DNA from: Alistipes sp.
Lineage (GTDB): Bacteria; Bacteroidota; Bacteroidia; Bacteroidales; Rikenellaceae
Assembly (NCBI GenBank): GCA_031285405.1
Contig: JAITWH010000027.1
Location: 1-48,551, forward strand
Reading direction: 5' to 3'
Length of the DNA: 48,551 bases
Shown here: piece by piece, positions 19,481 to 30,573 of the stretch
How positions within the stretch are numbered: the first letter of the stretch is position 1
How the letters are laid out: each line of letters starts with the position of its first letter
Notes under the pieces: model-generated
Database searches by the model: none
Told to the model about the DNA's origin: nothing
Seen by the model: only the letters and a program-made list of their open reading frames with translations
Made by a program: the position numbers and the translations under genes

Positions 19481-19519
19481 ACCTTATGCTATAACGTCAA
19501 AAACTGTGCTACTCTTGCA

Positions 19520-19527
19520 CAAAGGTA
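19520..19527 (-). promoter_or_regulatory. -7 box of the DUF4919-C11-mscS operon
   Basis: TACCTTTG on the minus strand, an exact -7 match about 40 bases upstream of the start codon. It lies in the short gap after dapA. Confidence 0.65.
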
Positions 19528-19547
19528 TGAAAATTTGTAAGATTCCC

Positions 19548-20438
19548 CTAATCGGCCACCCTCCCGAGAGCCTCCTTAAGAGCCTCCCGCAACCGAGAAC
19601 TCCCCTCGACAAGCGGCAGACGAACCCCCGCACGACACACCCCACGCACCTCAAGAGCCACCTTAACCCCAGTGGGATTACCCTCTGCAAACAACAGGTG
19701 GCACACATCTTCAAGGTCGGCCCAGATAGCCTGCGCACGCGCCACACTCTCCGTCTGCGCCGTGTGTACCATCCGGCTAAACTGCTCGGGCAGAGCGTTG
19801 GCCAACACCGAGATCACCCCGTGGCCCCCCACCGACATGAGCGGCAGCGTCATGGCATCGTCGCCCGACAGCACCAAAAATCCCTCCGGCGCCCCCTTGA
19901 TAATATCCTGCATCTGGCTGATCTCACCGCACGCCTCCTTGATACCGATGACTCCGGGCACCTCGGCGGCGATCCTCAACGTCGTTTCGGCCGACATGTT
20001 GACCCCCGTGCGCGCGGGAACGTTATACAGTATCACAGGCAGCGGCGACGCCTCGGCCACCGCCTTGTAGTGACGAAACAGCCCCTCCTGCGACGGCTTG
20101 TTGTAGTATGGCGTAGACGAGAGCACGGCGTCGAACCCCTCGGGGTCGAACCCGCGCAGCTCGGCGCACAACCTCATCGTGTCGTTGCCGCCCATGCCGA
20201 TGACCAGCGGCACCCGTCCGGCGTTCCTTTCGCGAATGCAACGTGCGACCTCTCCCCGTTCCAGATTTGTCAGCGTGGGAGTCTCGGCGGTGGTACCCAG
20301 CGCGACGATGAAGTCGACCCCGCCCTCCACGACGCTATCCACCAATCTGCGCAGGGTGTCGAAATCGACCGCGCCAGCCTCGTCGAACGGTGTTACCAAT
20401 GCGACACCCGCTCCCTTGAACTTGTTTTCCATTTTCAT
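19548..20438 (-). CDS. dapA: 4-hydroxy-tetrahydrodipicolinate synthase
   Basis: DapA condenses pyruvate with aspartate semialdehyde in the lysine/diaminopimelate pathway. The 296-residue TIM barrel has GVALVTPF at the N-terminus, the LGTTAETPTL motif, catalytic Tyr near 138 in LYNVPARTGVNM, and the Schiff-base lysine near 167 in GIKEACG. The start at 20438 (MKMENKFKG) is chosen because a -7 box lies 15 bases upstream; 20432 is also possible. ligA lies upstream on the same strand, 33 bases away, but the internal promoter suggests separate transcription. Confidence 0.94.
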   Translation of the reverse strand: MKMENKFKGAGVALVTPFDEAGAVDFDTLRRLVDSVVEGGVDFIVALGTTAETPTLTNLERGEVARCIRERNAGRVPLVIGMGGNDTMRLCAELRGFDPEGFDAVLSSTPYYNKPSQEGLFRHYKAVAEASPLPVILYNVPARTGVNMSAETTLRIAAEVPGVIGIKEACGEISQMQDIIKGAPEGFLVLSGDDAMTLPLMSVGGHGVISVLANALPEQFSRMVHTAQTESVARAQAIWADLEDVCHLLFAEGNPTGVKVALEVRGVCRAGVRLPLVEGSSRLREALKEALGRVAD

Positions 20439-20453
20439 CTTTAGAATTTGGTG

Positions 20454-20461
20454 CAAATTTA
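20454..20461 (-). promoter_or_regulatory. dapA -7 box
   Basis: TAAATTTG on the minus strand, an exact TAnnTTTG match between ligA and dapA. Confidence 0.6.
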
Positions 20462-20471
20462 CACAGGTTTG

Positions 20472-22974
<2,503 letters not shown>

Positions 22975-22982
22975 CATCAGTT

Positions 22983-22996
22983 AACGGGGAGGAGCA
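22983..22996 (+). promoter_or_regulatory. Strong Shine-Dalgarno-like site
   Basis: GGGGAGGAGC lies directly before ATG 23000. Such sites are rare in this window and mark the acyltransferase start as certain. Confidence 0.55.
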
Positions 22997-22999
22997 CAC

Positions 23000-23929
23000 A
23001 TGAACGACATTAGAGACGCACTGCCAAGGGAGTCGATCGAGGGAGAACTGACCCCCGACCGTCTGCTCAGGCGCACCGGCAGGGGCGACAACGAGCTCTA
23101 TGTCGTCACTGCCGCCGAGTGTCCCGTCACGATGCTTGAGATCGGTCGCCTGCGCGAGATCGCGTTCCGCACCGCGGGGGGAGGCACGGGCGAGAGCGTC
23201 GACATCGACGACGACGACCGCGCACCCGACGGCTACAAGCAGTTGGTGGTGTGGGATCCCGCCGCGCGCGAGATCATGGGTGGCTACCGCTTCATAGTCT
23301 CCACGGGCAGCCATCCGGCCCACCTGTCGAGCGAGCACTACTTCCGTTTCAGCGAGCTGTTCCGCACCAAGTACCTGCCCTACACGATCGAGCTGGGGCG
23401 CTCGTTCGTCATTCCGCGCAGGGGCGAGTGGGGCACGCTCAACCCCAAGATCATCTACGCATTGGACAATCTGTGGGACGGCCTGGGCGCACTCATCAAG
23501 CAGAACCCCGAGGCGCGCTACTTCTTCGGCAAGGTGACCATGTACGGCGACTACAACCGCCAGGCGCGCAACATTCTGTTGTACTTCCTCGACCGCTACT
23601 TCCCCGACAACGAGCAGCTGCTGGACCCGATCCACCCCGCCCGTCTGGATATCGACGAGGAGCAGATGGCGGCGGTCTTCAACGGCGGCAGCTACGCCGA
23701 GGATCTCAAAATTCTCTACCGTCAGGTGAAGCTCCATGATGAGAATGTGCCGCCGCTCATCAACTCCTACATGAACCTGTCGCCCACGATGAAGGTGTTC
23801 GGCACGGTAGTGAATCCCGACTTCGGCGACGTCGAGGAGACAGGTCTGCTGATCACGATAGCCGACATCCACCCCGACAAAACCGAACGCCACATCAACA
23901 TCGGCCTGCCCGACATCGAACTCATTTAA
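23000..23929 (+). CDS. OlsB/GlsB-like N-acyltransferase (acyltransf_5 type)
   Basis: A 309-residue member of the GNAT-related family that includes OlsB and Bacteroides GlsB, which N-acylate ornithine or glycine from acyl-ACP to make amino-acid lipids. Visible signs are the MLEIGRLREIAFRT opening, the acidic DIDDDDRAPDGYKQLVVWD strand, EIMGGYRFI, and an ELGRSFVIP strand followed by a long C-terminal extension with FGKVTMYGDYNRQARNILL. The O-acyltransferase partner (OlsA/GlsA) is not next to it. The specific amino acid is therefore unknown, and this may be a broader hemolysin-type acyltransferase. It ends two bases before a heptad element. Confidence 0.7.
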   Translation: MNDIRDALPRESIEGELTPDRLLRRTGRGDNELYVVTAAECPVTMLEIGRLREIAFRTAGGGTGESVDIDDDDRAPDGYKQLVVWDPAAREIMGGYRFIVSTGSHPAHLSSEHYFRFSELFRTKYLPYTIELGRSFVIPRRGEWGTLNPKIIYALDNLWDGLGALIKQNPEARYFFGKVTMYGDYNRQARNILLYFLDRYFPDNEQLLDPIHPARLDIDEEQMAAVFNGGSYAEDLKILYRQVKLHDENVPPLINSYMNLSPTMKVFGTVVNPDFGDVEETGLLITIADIHPDKTERHINIGLPDIELI

Positions 23930-23930
23930 G

Positions 23931-24110
23931 CGGTTAGTGGTTAGTGATTAGTGCTAACGCACAACAATAATGTCATCCCGACAGAGCGAAGCGACGAGGG
24001 ATCTACCGTATAGTATTTTGCATAGCTTTAACGTTGCGTTAGCTTCCATAGTAGCCGCATCGCTGCCCGTTTTTTGGTTACTTTTTTGCGGGCCCAAAAA
24101 GTAACTTTAA
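23931..24110. repeat. Heptad element 3 (TTAGTGG family) with GTCATCCCG core
   Basis: The left arm (about 23932-23960) is GGTTAGT, GGTTAGT, GATTAGT running into GCTAACGC. A 37-bp GTCATCCCG-type repeat at 23971-24007 is identical to copies in elements 6 and 7. An inverted GCGTTAGC follows near 24036. A 10-bp stem hairpin (24077-24086 with 24096-24105) closes the region. Confidence 0.75.
24077..24105. terminator. 10-bp stem-loop in element 3
   Basis: GTTACTTTTT and AAAAAGTAAC pair around the 9-nt loop TGCGGGCCC. It could stop transcription from the acyltransferase gene or be a separate dispersed repeat. Confidence 0.45.
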
Positions 24111-24182
24111 AAAAATCAACAACAACAAGCTGATTCCGGCCCAGAGTTTGCAGTAGTGAAAACAACAAAACCACTTACTGTC

Positions 24183-24458
24183 ATGAGCGAAAACAAAGAC
24201 CACAAAGTAATCCACAAACCCGCCGACCACCGTTTCGAGGTGTGGGAAGAGGGCACCGTCGGCTACGTCGAGTACAGCCTCCGCGACGGCACGATCGACA
24301 TTTTGCACACCATCGTCCCGCCCCGCATGGAGGGTCGCGGCGTCGGTTCGGCGCTGGTGAAGGCGGCCTACGACTGGGGCCGCACCGAGGGACTCAGGGC
24401 CGCAGGCTCCTGCCGCTTCGCCGACGCCTGGCTCCGCCGACACCCGGAATACAATTGA
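24183..24458 (+). CDS. Small GNAT-fold N-acetyltransferase (YjdJ/YidJ type)
   Basis: A 91-residue minimal acetyltransferase. It shows the core strands EVWEEGTVGYVEYSL and GTIDILHTIVPPRMEGRGVGSALVKAAYDW, the latter holding the acetyl-CoA loop (RGVGSAL). The end RFADAWLRRHPEY is typical of the Acetyltransf_CG family, whose substrates are mostly unknown. The stop codon TGA is part of the first heptamer of element 4, so the protein ends exactly where the element begins. No convincing promoter was seen; it lies between two heptad elements. Confidence 0.85.
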   Translation: MSENKDHKVIHKPADHRFEVWEEGTVGYVEYSLRDGTIDILHTIVPPRMEGRGVGSALVKAAYDWGRTEGLRAAGSCRFADAWLRRHPEYN

Positions 24459-24604
24459 AAGTGGAAAATTGAAAGCGGCAACGGCCGCGGCGATTTTATT
24501 ATGCGTAACCTAATCCGCCGTCGCCGTTGCGCCCGTCATTGCGAGCATAGCGAAGCAATCCAGAATTCCGCGTAGCTCATTCTCAATTTTCAATTTTCAA
24601 TTTA
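24454..24604. repeat. Heptad element 4 (TTGAAAA family)
   Basis: The left arm is TTGAAAG, TGGAAAA, TTGAAAG; the right arm (about 24583-24604) is TTTTCAA repeats. The core has the GGCAACGGCC sequence, GCGTAACC and a 32-bp GTCATTGCGAG-type repeat at 24534-24565. The arms carry the stop codons of both flanking genes. Confidence 0.8.
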
Positions 24605-25167
24605 AAGGACTTCCTGTGGTAAGGAGAGACCCCAAACTCCGCGACCGCCTCCCGATGAGCCAAAGTAGGATACCCCTTGTTGCCAAGCCAACCATACTGC
24701 GGCCACTCGGCATCGAGCCGCGCCATGCACTCGTCGCGATGGGTCTTGGCGAGCACCGACGCCGCGGCGATCGAGGCGTAAATTCCGTCGCCCCCCACCA
24801 CACACCGATAAGGAATCTCCAGCGTCGAGCGAAAAAGATGACCGTCGATAAGCAACTCATCAGGCACCACACCTAACCGAGTAACGGCCAGCGACATAGC
24901 CTCAAAAGATGCGTTCAAAATGTTGATCTCGTCGATACGGGCGGCCGAAACCTCAGCCACGGCCCACGCCACCGCCTCGCGTTCGATCACGCCGCGCAGC
25001 ACTTCGCGCGCCCGAGCGGTCATCTTTTTGGAGTCGTTCAGCAGAGGATGCGCAAACCCCGCCGGCAGCACCACCGCCGCGGCAAACACAGGCCCGGCGA
25101 GACATCCGCGCCCCGCCTCGTCGCACCCCGCCTCGACAACCCCCTCGGTGTAAAATTCTTTTAGCAT
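24583..25167 (-). CDS. rnhB: Ribonuclease HII
   Basis: RNase HII removes ribonucleotides from DNA and RNA primers. The 194-residue protein has the GCDEAGRGCLAGPV motif with catalytic Asp16-Glu17, NDSKKMTARARE, the ELLIDGH strand with another metal-binding Asp, and the SIAAASVLAKTHRDE helix. The start at 25167 (MLKEFYTEG) lies 8 bases behind a -7 box, so the transcript is nearly leaderless. The last residues (LKIEN) and the stop are encoded by heptad element 4. It is divergent from metX. Confidence 0.94.
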   Translation of the reverse strand: MLKEFYTEGVVEAGCDEAGRGCLAGPVFAAAVVLPAGFAHPLLNDSKKMTARAREVLRGVIEREAVAWAVAEVSAARIDEINILNASFEAMSLAVTRLGVVPDELLIDGHLFRSTLEIPYRCVVGGDGIYASIAAASVLAKTHRDECMARLDAEWPQYGWLGNKGYPTLAHREAVAEFGVSPYHRKSFKLKIEN

Positions 25168-25175
25168 AGAGAAAC

Positions 25176-25203
25176 CAAAGGTAATCAAAAAACATTACTT
25201 TTG
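25176..25203. promoter_or_regulatory. Back-to-back promoters rnhB / metX
   Basis: TACCTTTG on the minus strand (25176-25183) and TACTTTTG on the plus strand (25196-25203) are 12 bases apart. Each lies 8 bases before its start codon. Confidence 0.65.
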
Positions 25204-25211
25204 TAACTCTT

Positions 25212-26267
25212 ATGTCGGTACAACTCTATAACCACAACGCCCCGTTCGAGCTCGAAAGCGGCGCCGTGCTGCCCTCGCTCACCATCGCCTACCACACGTT
25301 CGGCGAGAGGCGCGGTGGCAACGGCCACAGCGAAAGCAACAACGAAGAGGAGAACAACATCGTCTGGGTATGCCACGCCCTAACCGCCAACAGCGACGTG
25401 AGCGACTGGTGGCCCGGCACGGTCGAGGAGGGACGTTTCCTCGATCCGGCGCGTTACCACACCGTGTGCGCCAACATCCTCGGCTCGCCCTACGGCACGA
25501 CGGGCCCCATGAGCACCAATCCTGCGACGGGCGATAGGTGGTACGGCGATTTCCCCTTCGTCACGATGCGCGACATGGCGCGTGCCAACCTGCTGCTCGC
25601 CGACCACCTCGGCATCAGCCGAGTGAGAGCCGTGGTGGGGGGGTCGATAGGGGGCTTTCAGGCGATGGAGATGGAGCTTGCCCGCCCGGGATTCGCCCAG
25701 CGGCTGATCGTGTCGGTCTGCTCGGCGCGCACCACCCCGTGGGACATCGCCCTCAACGAGAGCCACCGCATGGCGATAGCCGCCGACAGCACCTGGGGCG
25801 AACGCCGTCCCGACGCAGCGCAAAAAGGGTTGGCCGCGGCACGTTCAATAGCGCTGCTGTCCTACCGCGGCAGCCTCGCCTACAACGCCACCCAGCAGGA
25901 CGCCGACGACGCACTACGACGCAACGGCCACCGCGCGGCCACATATCAGCAATACCAGGGCGCCAAGTTCATCCGCCGCTTCGACGCCTACTCATACTGG
26001 ACCATCACCGAGGCGTTCGACTCCCACGACGTGGGGCGCGGCCGCGGCGGTGTCGAAAAAGCGCTGACCACAATCACCTGCCCCACGATGGTCGTCGGCA
26101 TCACGACCGACATAATAATTCCGCCGGTGGAGCAGGAGCTGTTGGCAAGGCACATTCCGCGTGGCGAGATGCACCTCATCGAGTCCGACTTCGGCCACGA
26201 CGGCTTTCTGGTTGAGAGCGAGAAACTGAACAAGATCATCAAACCGTTTTTAGAGAGAGATTTATAG
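25212..26267 (+). CDS. metX: Homoserine O-acetyltransferase
   Basis: MetX activates homoserine with acetyl-CoA for methionine synthesis. This 351-residue alpha/beta hydrolase has the nucleophile elbow VVGGSIGGFQ (Ser145), the general Asp in GITTDIIIPP, and the catalytic His in DFGHDGFL. NILGSPYGTTGPMS is typical of the MetX branch. An Asn/Glu-rich insertion (HSESNNEEENN) near residue 40 is unusual. Acetyl versus succinyl specificity cannot be settled from sequence alone. purD starts four bases after the stop, so the two form an operon with one nearly leaderless promoter. Confidence 0.88.
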   Translation: MSVQLYNHNAPFELESGAVLPSLTIAYHTFGERRGGNGHSESNNEEENNIVWVCHALTANSDVSDWWPGTVEEGRFLDPARYHTVCANILGSPYGTTGPMSTNPATGDRWYGDFPFVTMRDMARANLLLADHLGISRVRAVVGGSIGGFQAMEMELARPGFAQRLIVSVCSARTTPWDIALNESHRMAIAADSTWGERRPDAAQKGLAAARSIALLSYRGSLAYNATQQDADDALRRNGHRAATYQQYQGAKFIRRFDAYSYWTITEAFDSHDVGRGRGGVEKALTTITCPTMVVGITTDIIIPPVEQELLARHIPRGEMHLIESDFGHDGFLVESEKLNKIIKPFLERDL

Positions 26268-26271
26268 AGAG

Positions 26272-27645
26272 ATGAAACTTCCGAAAACCATCACCATACT
26301 GCTCCTCGGAGGAGGAGGCAGGGAGCACGCCATCGCGCGCAGTCTGGCGGCGAGTCCTCGCACGGCCCGTCTTTACATCGCGCCGGGCAACGCGGGCACC
26401 TCGTCGTGCGGCACCAACGTCGACATGGAGGCCGGCAACTTCGGCGCGATCAAGCAGTTCGTGCTCAACCACGGCGTCGGCCTGGTCGTCGTCGGGCCCG
26501 AGGAGCCGCTCACCAAGGGTATCGTCGACTTCTTCGAGAGCGACCCCGAGCTGAAATTCGTTCCCGTCGCGGGGCCGTCGGAGGCGGGCGCGCGGCTTGA
26601 GGGGAGCAAAGATTTCGCCAAGGCGTTCATGTCGCGCCACCACATCCCCACCGCCGCCTACCGCACCTTCACCAAGAGTGAGATCGCCGAGGGCGCCGCT
26701 TTCCTCGAAACGCTGAAGCCCCCCTACGTGCTCAAGGCCGACGGATTGGCCGCGGGCAAAGGGGTGGTAATTTGCGACACGTTGGAGGAGGCACACACGG
26801 AGCTCACCGAGATGTTGAGCGGCAAGTTCGGCGCGGCGGGCTCGCGAGTCGTCATCGAGGAGTACCTGCACGGCATCGAGTGCTCGGTGTTCGTGGCGAC
26901 CGACGGCGAGCACTACAAAATTCTGCCCGTGGCCAAGGACTACAAGCGAATCGGCGACGGCGACACCGGCCCCAACACAGGCGGCATGGGAGCAGTCTCT
27001 CCGGTACCGTTCGCGAACGACGAGTTCATGTCAAAGGTCGAGGAGCGCATAGTAAAGCCCACGGTCGAGGGTCTCGCGGCGGACAGGATCGCCTACAAGG
27101 GCTTCATCTTCATAGGGTTGATGAACGTCGGCGGCGAGCCCTTCGTGATCGAGTACAACGTTCGGATGGGCGACCCCGAGAGCGAGGTTGTCTTCCCGCG
27201 CATCACGAGCGACGTGGCCGCGCTGTTCGAGGGTATCGTGTGCGGCACGTTGGATGCCTACGAGCTGACGGTTTCGCCTCTCTGGGCGGTGACGGTGATG
27301 TGCGTCTCGGGCGGCTACCCGGGCGACTACCGCAAGGGTTTCCCGATCGCCGGACTGGAGAGCGTCGCCACACCCGCGCCGAAAAGCGCATCGAAGGGCG
27401 CACCGAAGAGTGGCGACACCGTGGTCTTCCACGCCGGCACCGTGGCAACGGCCACAGCGAACGATGTGAAGACAACTGCCGGCTCAAGAGATATCCTGAC
27501 CGCCGGCGGCCGAGTACTGAGCGTCACCTCGCTCGGCACGACGATGGAGAAGGCCCGCGCCGCCAGCTACGCCACCATCGACGACCTCTCGTTCGAAGGC
27601 ATGACCTTCCGCCTCGACATCGGGAAAGACCTTGAGGAATCATGA
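26272..27645 (+). CDS. purD: Phosphoribosylamine-glycine ligase
   Basis: PurD joins glycine to phosphoribosylamine in purine synthesis. The 457-residue ATP-grasp protein has LLGGGGREHAIA at the N-terminus, VVGPEEPLTKGIVD, the ATP-binding KADGLAAGKGVV, and MGDPESEVVFPRI. It is somewhat longer than usual because of an Ala/Pro/Lys-rich insertion (VATPAPKSASKGAPKSGD) in the C-terminal domain. It is cotranscribed with metX. The stop codon TGA spans the first two GAATCAT heptamers of element 5. Confidence 0.94.
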   Translation: MKLPKTITILLLGGGGREHAIARSLAASPRTARLYIAPGNAGTSSCGTNVDMEAGNFGAIKQFVLNHGVGLVVVGPEEPLTKGIVDFFESDPELKFVPVAGPSEAGARLEGSKDFAKAFMSRHHIPTAAYRTFTKSEIAEGAAFLETLKPPYVLKADGLAAGKGVVICDTLEEAHTELTEMLSGKFGAAGSRVVIEEYLHGIECSVFVATDGEHYKILPVAKDYKRIGDGDTGPNTGGMGAVSPVPFANDEFMSKVEERIVKPTVEGLAADRIAYKGFIFIGLMNVGGEPFVIEYNVRMGDPESEVVFPRITSDVAALFEGIVCGTLDAYELTVSPLWAVTVMCVSGGYPGDYRKGFPIAGLESVATPAPKSASKGAPKSGDTVVFHAGTVATATANDVKTTAGSRDILTAGGRVLSVTSLGTTMEKARAASYATIDDLSFEGMTFRLDIGKDLEES

Positions 27646-27807
27646 ATCATGAATTATGAATCATGAATCGGCTAACGCAACATTATATACGTGCGAAGCA
27701 CGCATTGAATCATGAATCATGAATTATGAATCATGAATCGGCTACGCAAAATAATATACGTGCGAAGCACGCATTGATTCATGATTCATGATTCATAATT
27801 CATGATT
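27637..27807. repeat. Heptad element 5 (GAATCAT family), double unit
   Basis: Two tandem units of about 70 bases each consist of GAATCAT heptamers, CGGCTAACGC or CGGCTACGC, and a GTGCGAAGCAC hairpin. One inverted right arm (GATTCAT repeats, ending 27807) follows. The purD stop codon lies in the first arm. Element 9 is nearly the same sequence. Confidence 0.85.
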
Positions 27808-27814
27808 AAATAAA

Positions 27815-28834
27815 ATGAACGCAGCCCGGCAATCCCTACCCATTTCGGCGGCAGTCTGCACGCTACTGGCGACGCTCTTCGTCACCAGATGGCACCTCGC
27901 GCCCTACCCCGTCGAGATACCCCCCGCCGTAACCCAAGCCGCCGCAACAGCACAAGCAGCAATCACCCCCTTAGCCCAAGCCATAACCGACTTCTCGACC
28001 ACCCACCCCTGGCTCGCCACAGCCTGCGCGGTAATAATAGTGGGCTGGACACTCCTGGCGATAGTGCAGCTGACGGTAAAGTTTTCGCCAGCCGCAAGCC
28101 GCAACTACCTGCCGTCGCAGATTTTCCTCGCCGGCGCGGGAGGCATAGTCGTCGCAAGCGAGGGTCTGGCGGCACTCACGGCTGCATGGATCTTCGCGTT
28201 GGCGCTGCGTCAGGCGGTCTTCTCGTTCCACAAGGGCTTCAGCTTTCCGGAGCTCTTCCACGCGGGCTTCTGGCTGGGGCTGCTGCCGCTGATCTACGCA
28301 CCGGCGGCGGCAATCGTACTGCCGGTGTTGATCTTCGCGATCGGGATTTTCCGACGCTCGGGCCGCGAACTGATCGTCGCCCTCGTCGGATTGGCCACCC
28401 CCGTCGCCGCCGCCACGCTGATTCACCACACGATGGGTGCCGATTGGGATTTCGTGCGCCAAGAGCTGTTGCGCTGCGCCCTCACTCCGAGAACGGCCGA
28501 CAGCCTCGCCAACGTGCCCCGACTGAATTGGATCGCCGCAACCCTCATCGCGTCGATCGCGGCAGTGGGCGCGGGTTGGGCGCTGACCCACAAGATGAGC
28601 ATCCGCAAGATGCAGTACAAGTTCGCCCAGCACACCTTCATCACGCTGCTCATGGTCGCCGCCACGGCCGCGCTGCCCGGCACCTCCACTATGCTGCTGG
28701 CCATCGCCACGGTGCCCTGCGCGCTGCTCGTCCCCTACGCCTTTTTCGGTCGCGCGGCGGGCACCTCCACTCTGCTCTATTATCTCATGATGGTGGCCGT
28801 TTGTGCCCTCGCCCTCTCGCCGGTTCTGCTATAA
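27815..28834 (+). CDS. Polytopic membrane protein (DUF6427-like)
   Basis: A 339-residue protein with about eight hydrophobic helices, no signal peptide and no catalytic motif that I can see. A FRRSGRELIVALVGLATP segment in the middle resembles Bacteroidota DUF6427 membrane proteins of unknown function; this match is tentative. The start codon lies 7 bases after heptad element 5 behind an A-rich stretch, typical for unstructured Bacteroidota translation starts. Transcription may come from purD through the element or from a promoter I cannot see. Confidence 0.7.
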   Translation: MNAARQSLPISAAVCTLLATLFVTRWHLAPYPVEIPPAVTQAAATAQAAITPLAQAITDFSTTHPWLATACAVIIVGWTLLAIVQLTVKFSPAASRNYLPSQIFLAGAGGIVVASEGLAALTAAWIFALALRQAVFSFHKGFSFPELFHAGFWLGLLPLIYAPAAAIVLPVLIFAIGIFRRSGRELIVALVGLATPVAAATLIHHTMGADWDFVRQELLRCALTPRTADSLANVPRLNWIAATLIASIAAVGAGWALTHKMSIRKMQYKFAQHTFITLLMVAATAALPGTSTMLLAIATVPCALLVPYAFFGRAAGTSTLLYYLMMVAVCALALSPVLL

Positions 28835-28887
28835 ACGGCCCCTAACTCCCCCGATCTCCTCCCCTTCGCGCCTACAAAAACGTCCGT

Positions 28888-28910
28888 AATGTGCCCTTTT
28901 CGGACACATT
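28888..28910 (+). terminator. Possible hairpin after the DUF6427-like gene
   Basis: AATGTGCC pairs with GG(A)CACATT around CTTTTC, with one bulged A. There is no T-tract. Confidence 0.3.
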
Positions 28911-29141
28911 TAATATCGCACCCGTGGCTGCGGATGCAAAAACTCCGTCGTTGCAATAATCTATATGACTCCTGCGATACAAAAACCAATACTACATTGT
29001 ATCCAACACCGTCATTTCAATCACACCCGCACGACCACAAGACACTGACACAGCCCCAATTGCCACCCAACCGCAATAAACACTTTTCGACACCCGCAAA
29101 ATTCGAAAAGCCGACACATTGCGTAATACAATAATTAGTTG

Positions 29142-29149
29142 TATTTTTG
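29142..29149 (+). promoter_or_regulatory. AraC-gene -7 box
   Basis: TATTTTTG, with TTGC about 20 bases upstream, gives a leader of about 14-20 nt before ATG 29170. Confidence 0.6.
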
Positions 29150-29169
29150 CCGAAAACCAACACCCGCAC

Positions 29170-30195
29170 ATGAGCCCGGCAGAGATCAAGAGAAAGAGCG
29201 CGCGTCAGACGATCCGCAGACCCGTCGGCACCCGCACGCCCGAACGACAAAACCCGCGAAACACGCAAGACCCGCAAACCCAACAGAACCTCCAAGACCC
29301 CCAAAGCGACAGGAAGCACACCCCCGCCCGTCAGCCGATAGTTGTCCACTCGGTCGAGACCCAGATGTTGGGAGTGCGTTCGTTCATCACCTCGCGCTAC
29401 GTCGTGGGCTACGTCGTGAGCGGCTACAAGTGCATCTACACGGGCGACCTGCGCAGCGAGGCTGTTCCGGGCGACGTCTTTTTCCTGAGCAAGGGCACCC
29501 ACTACATCGAGGAGCTCCCCGAGAGCCGCCGGCCGTTCGAGCAGATACTGTTCTTCTACACCCCCGCCCAGGTCTCGCGCATCATCGCCGAGCTGAGCGT
29601 CAACTACCGCATCGAGACCTGCGTCCATCACACCTGCGAGGAGTGCATGCTGCGGGAGTACGTCATAGCTCCGGGCTGGGAGACTCTGCGCCACTTCTTC
29701 AACGCGACGGGCAAATACATCCGCGGCGGCCTCTACGCCGACGATCCCACCGCCGAGCTGCTCGCCCTCACCACCCTCGTCTACCAGATCATCTCGCGCC
29801 CCGAGGGTTGCCTCCGCACACGCGTGCTGGGCAGCACCGACCCCGAGAAAGAGCTGCTCGACCGCCAGTTGGGCGACTACATATTCTCCGACCTGACCCT
29901 CGAAGAGCTCGCCGCCAAGAGCAACCGCAGCCTCTCGTCGTTCAAAAAGAAGTTCAAGGAGTTCTACCACGAGCCGCCCCACCGATGGGTCGTTCGCCAG
30001 CGGCTGATGCACGCGCGTCTCCAGATCATCTCGACCGACCGCGACATAGTGCAGATCGCCAACGAGTGCCGATTCAAAAACGCCTCCTACTTCATCCGCC
30101 TCTTCCGCGACGAGTTCGGCCACACCCCCTCGCAGTACCGCCTAAAATACGGCAACACCCCCTCCCGCAGCAAATGGCGAATCGACAACGGCTGA
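29170..30195 (+). CDS. AraC-family transcriptional regulator
   Basis: The 341-residue protein has a basic, Pro/Gln-rich N-terminal tail (about 1-55), a cupin-like sensor region (VVGYVVSGYKCIYTG, GDVFFLSKGTHYIEE), and a C-terminal double helix-turn-helix (LTLEELAAKSNRSLSSFKKK and DIVQIANECRFKNASYFIRL). Three cysteines clustered at CVHHTCEECM could sense metal or redox state. Target genes are unknown; the neighbouring genes show no obvious link. The start is set at 29170 behind a -7 box, not at the longer upstream ATG, which lies before that promoter. Confidence 0.87.
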   Translation: MSPAEIKRKSARQTIRRPVGTRTPERQNPRNTQDPQTQQNLQDPQSDRKHTPARQPIVVHSVETQMLGVRSFITSRYVVGYVVSGYKCIYTGDLRSEAVPGDVFFLSKGTHYIEELPESRRPFEQILFFYTPAQVSRIIAELSVNYRIETCVHHTCEECMLREYVIAPGWETLRHFFNATGKYIRGGLYADDPTAELLALTTLVYQIISRPEGCLRTRVLGSTDPEKELLDRQLGDYIFSDLTLEELAAKSNRSLSSFKKKFKEFYHEPPHRWVVRQRLMHARLQIISTDRDIVQIANECRFKNASYFIRLFRDEFGHTPSQYRLKYGNTPSRSKWRIDNG

Positions 30196-30196
30196 C

Positions 30197-30573
30197 AATT
30201 GAAAGTTGAAAATTGAAAGCGGCAACGGCCGCAGCGATTTAAGCTACGCAATATATGTCATCCCGACAGAGCGAAGCGACGAGGGATCTACCTTACAGTA
30301 ATTGAAAGTGGAAAATTGAAAGCGGCAACGGCCGCAGCGATTTAGTGGTTAGTTGTTAGTGATCAGTGGTTAGTGCTAACGCGATACGTCATTGCGAGCA
30401 AAGCGAAGCAATCCAGAACAACGTTAAGTGAAAAACGAAAAGTGAAAAGTGAAAAGTTGCGGAATTCCCCATGTCTGCGGCCCCGCCGCAGCATAAACGT
30501 GCAAAGCACACCGCGATTCATGATTCATGATTCATGATTAAATACCGCGTTAGCCCATTTTCAACTTTCAATT
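30197..30573. repeat. Heptad element 6, nested composite
   Basis: About 375 bases hold at least four heptamer families: TTGAAAG at 30199-30219 and again at 30302-30322, TTAGTGG near 30342-30376, GTGAAAA at 30428-30455, GATTCAT at 30515-30535, and TTTTCAA/CTTTCAA at 30558-30571. Cores include GGCAACGGCC, a 37-bp GTCATCCCG repeat (30256-30292), a 32-bp GTCATTGCG repeat (30387-30418) and GCGTTAGC. It looks like elements inserted into elements. Confidence 0.85.

Larger units (their letters stand above)
28835..29169. other. Intergenic region without gene
   Basis: About 335 bases with no acceptable open frame and, unusually for this window, no heptad element. It holds a possible terminator hairpin at 28888-28910 and the promoter of the AraC gene at the right end. 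The rest is C/A-rich and featureless to me. Confidence 0.55.
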
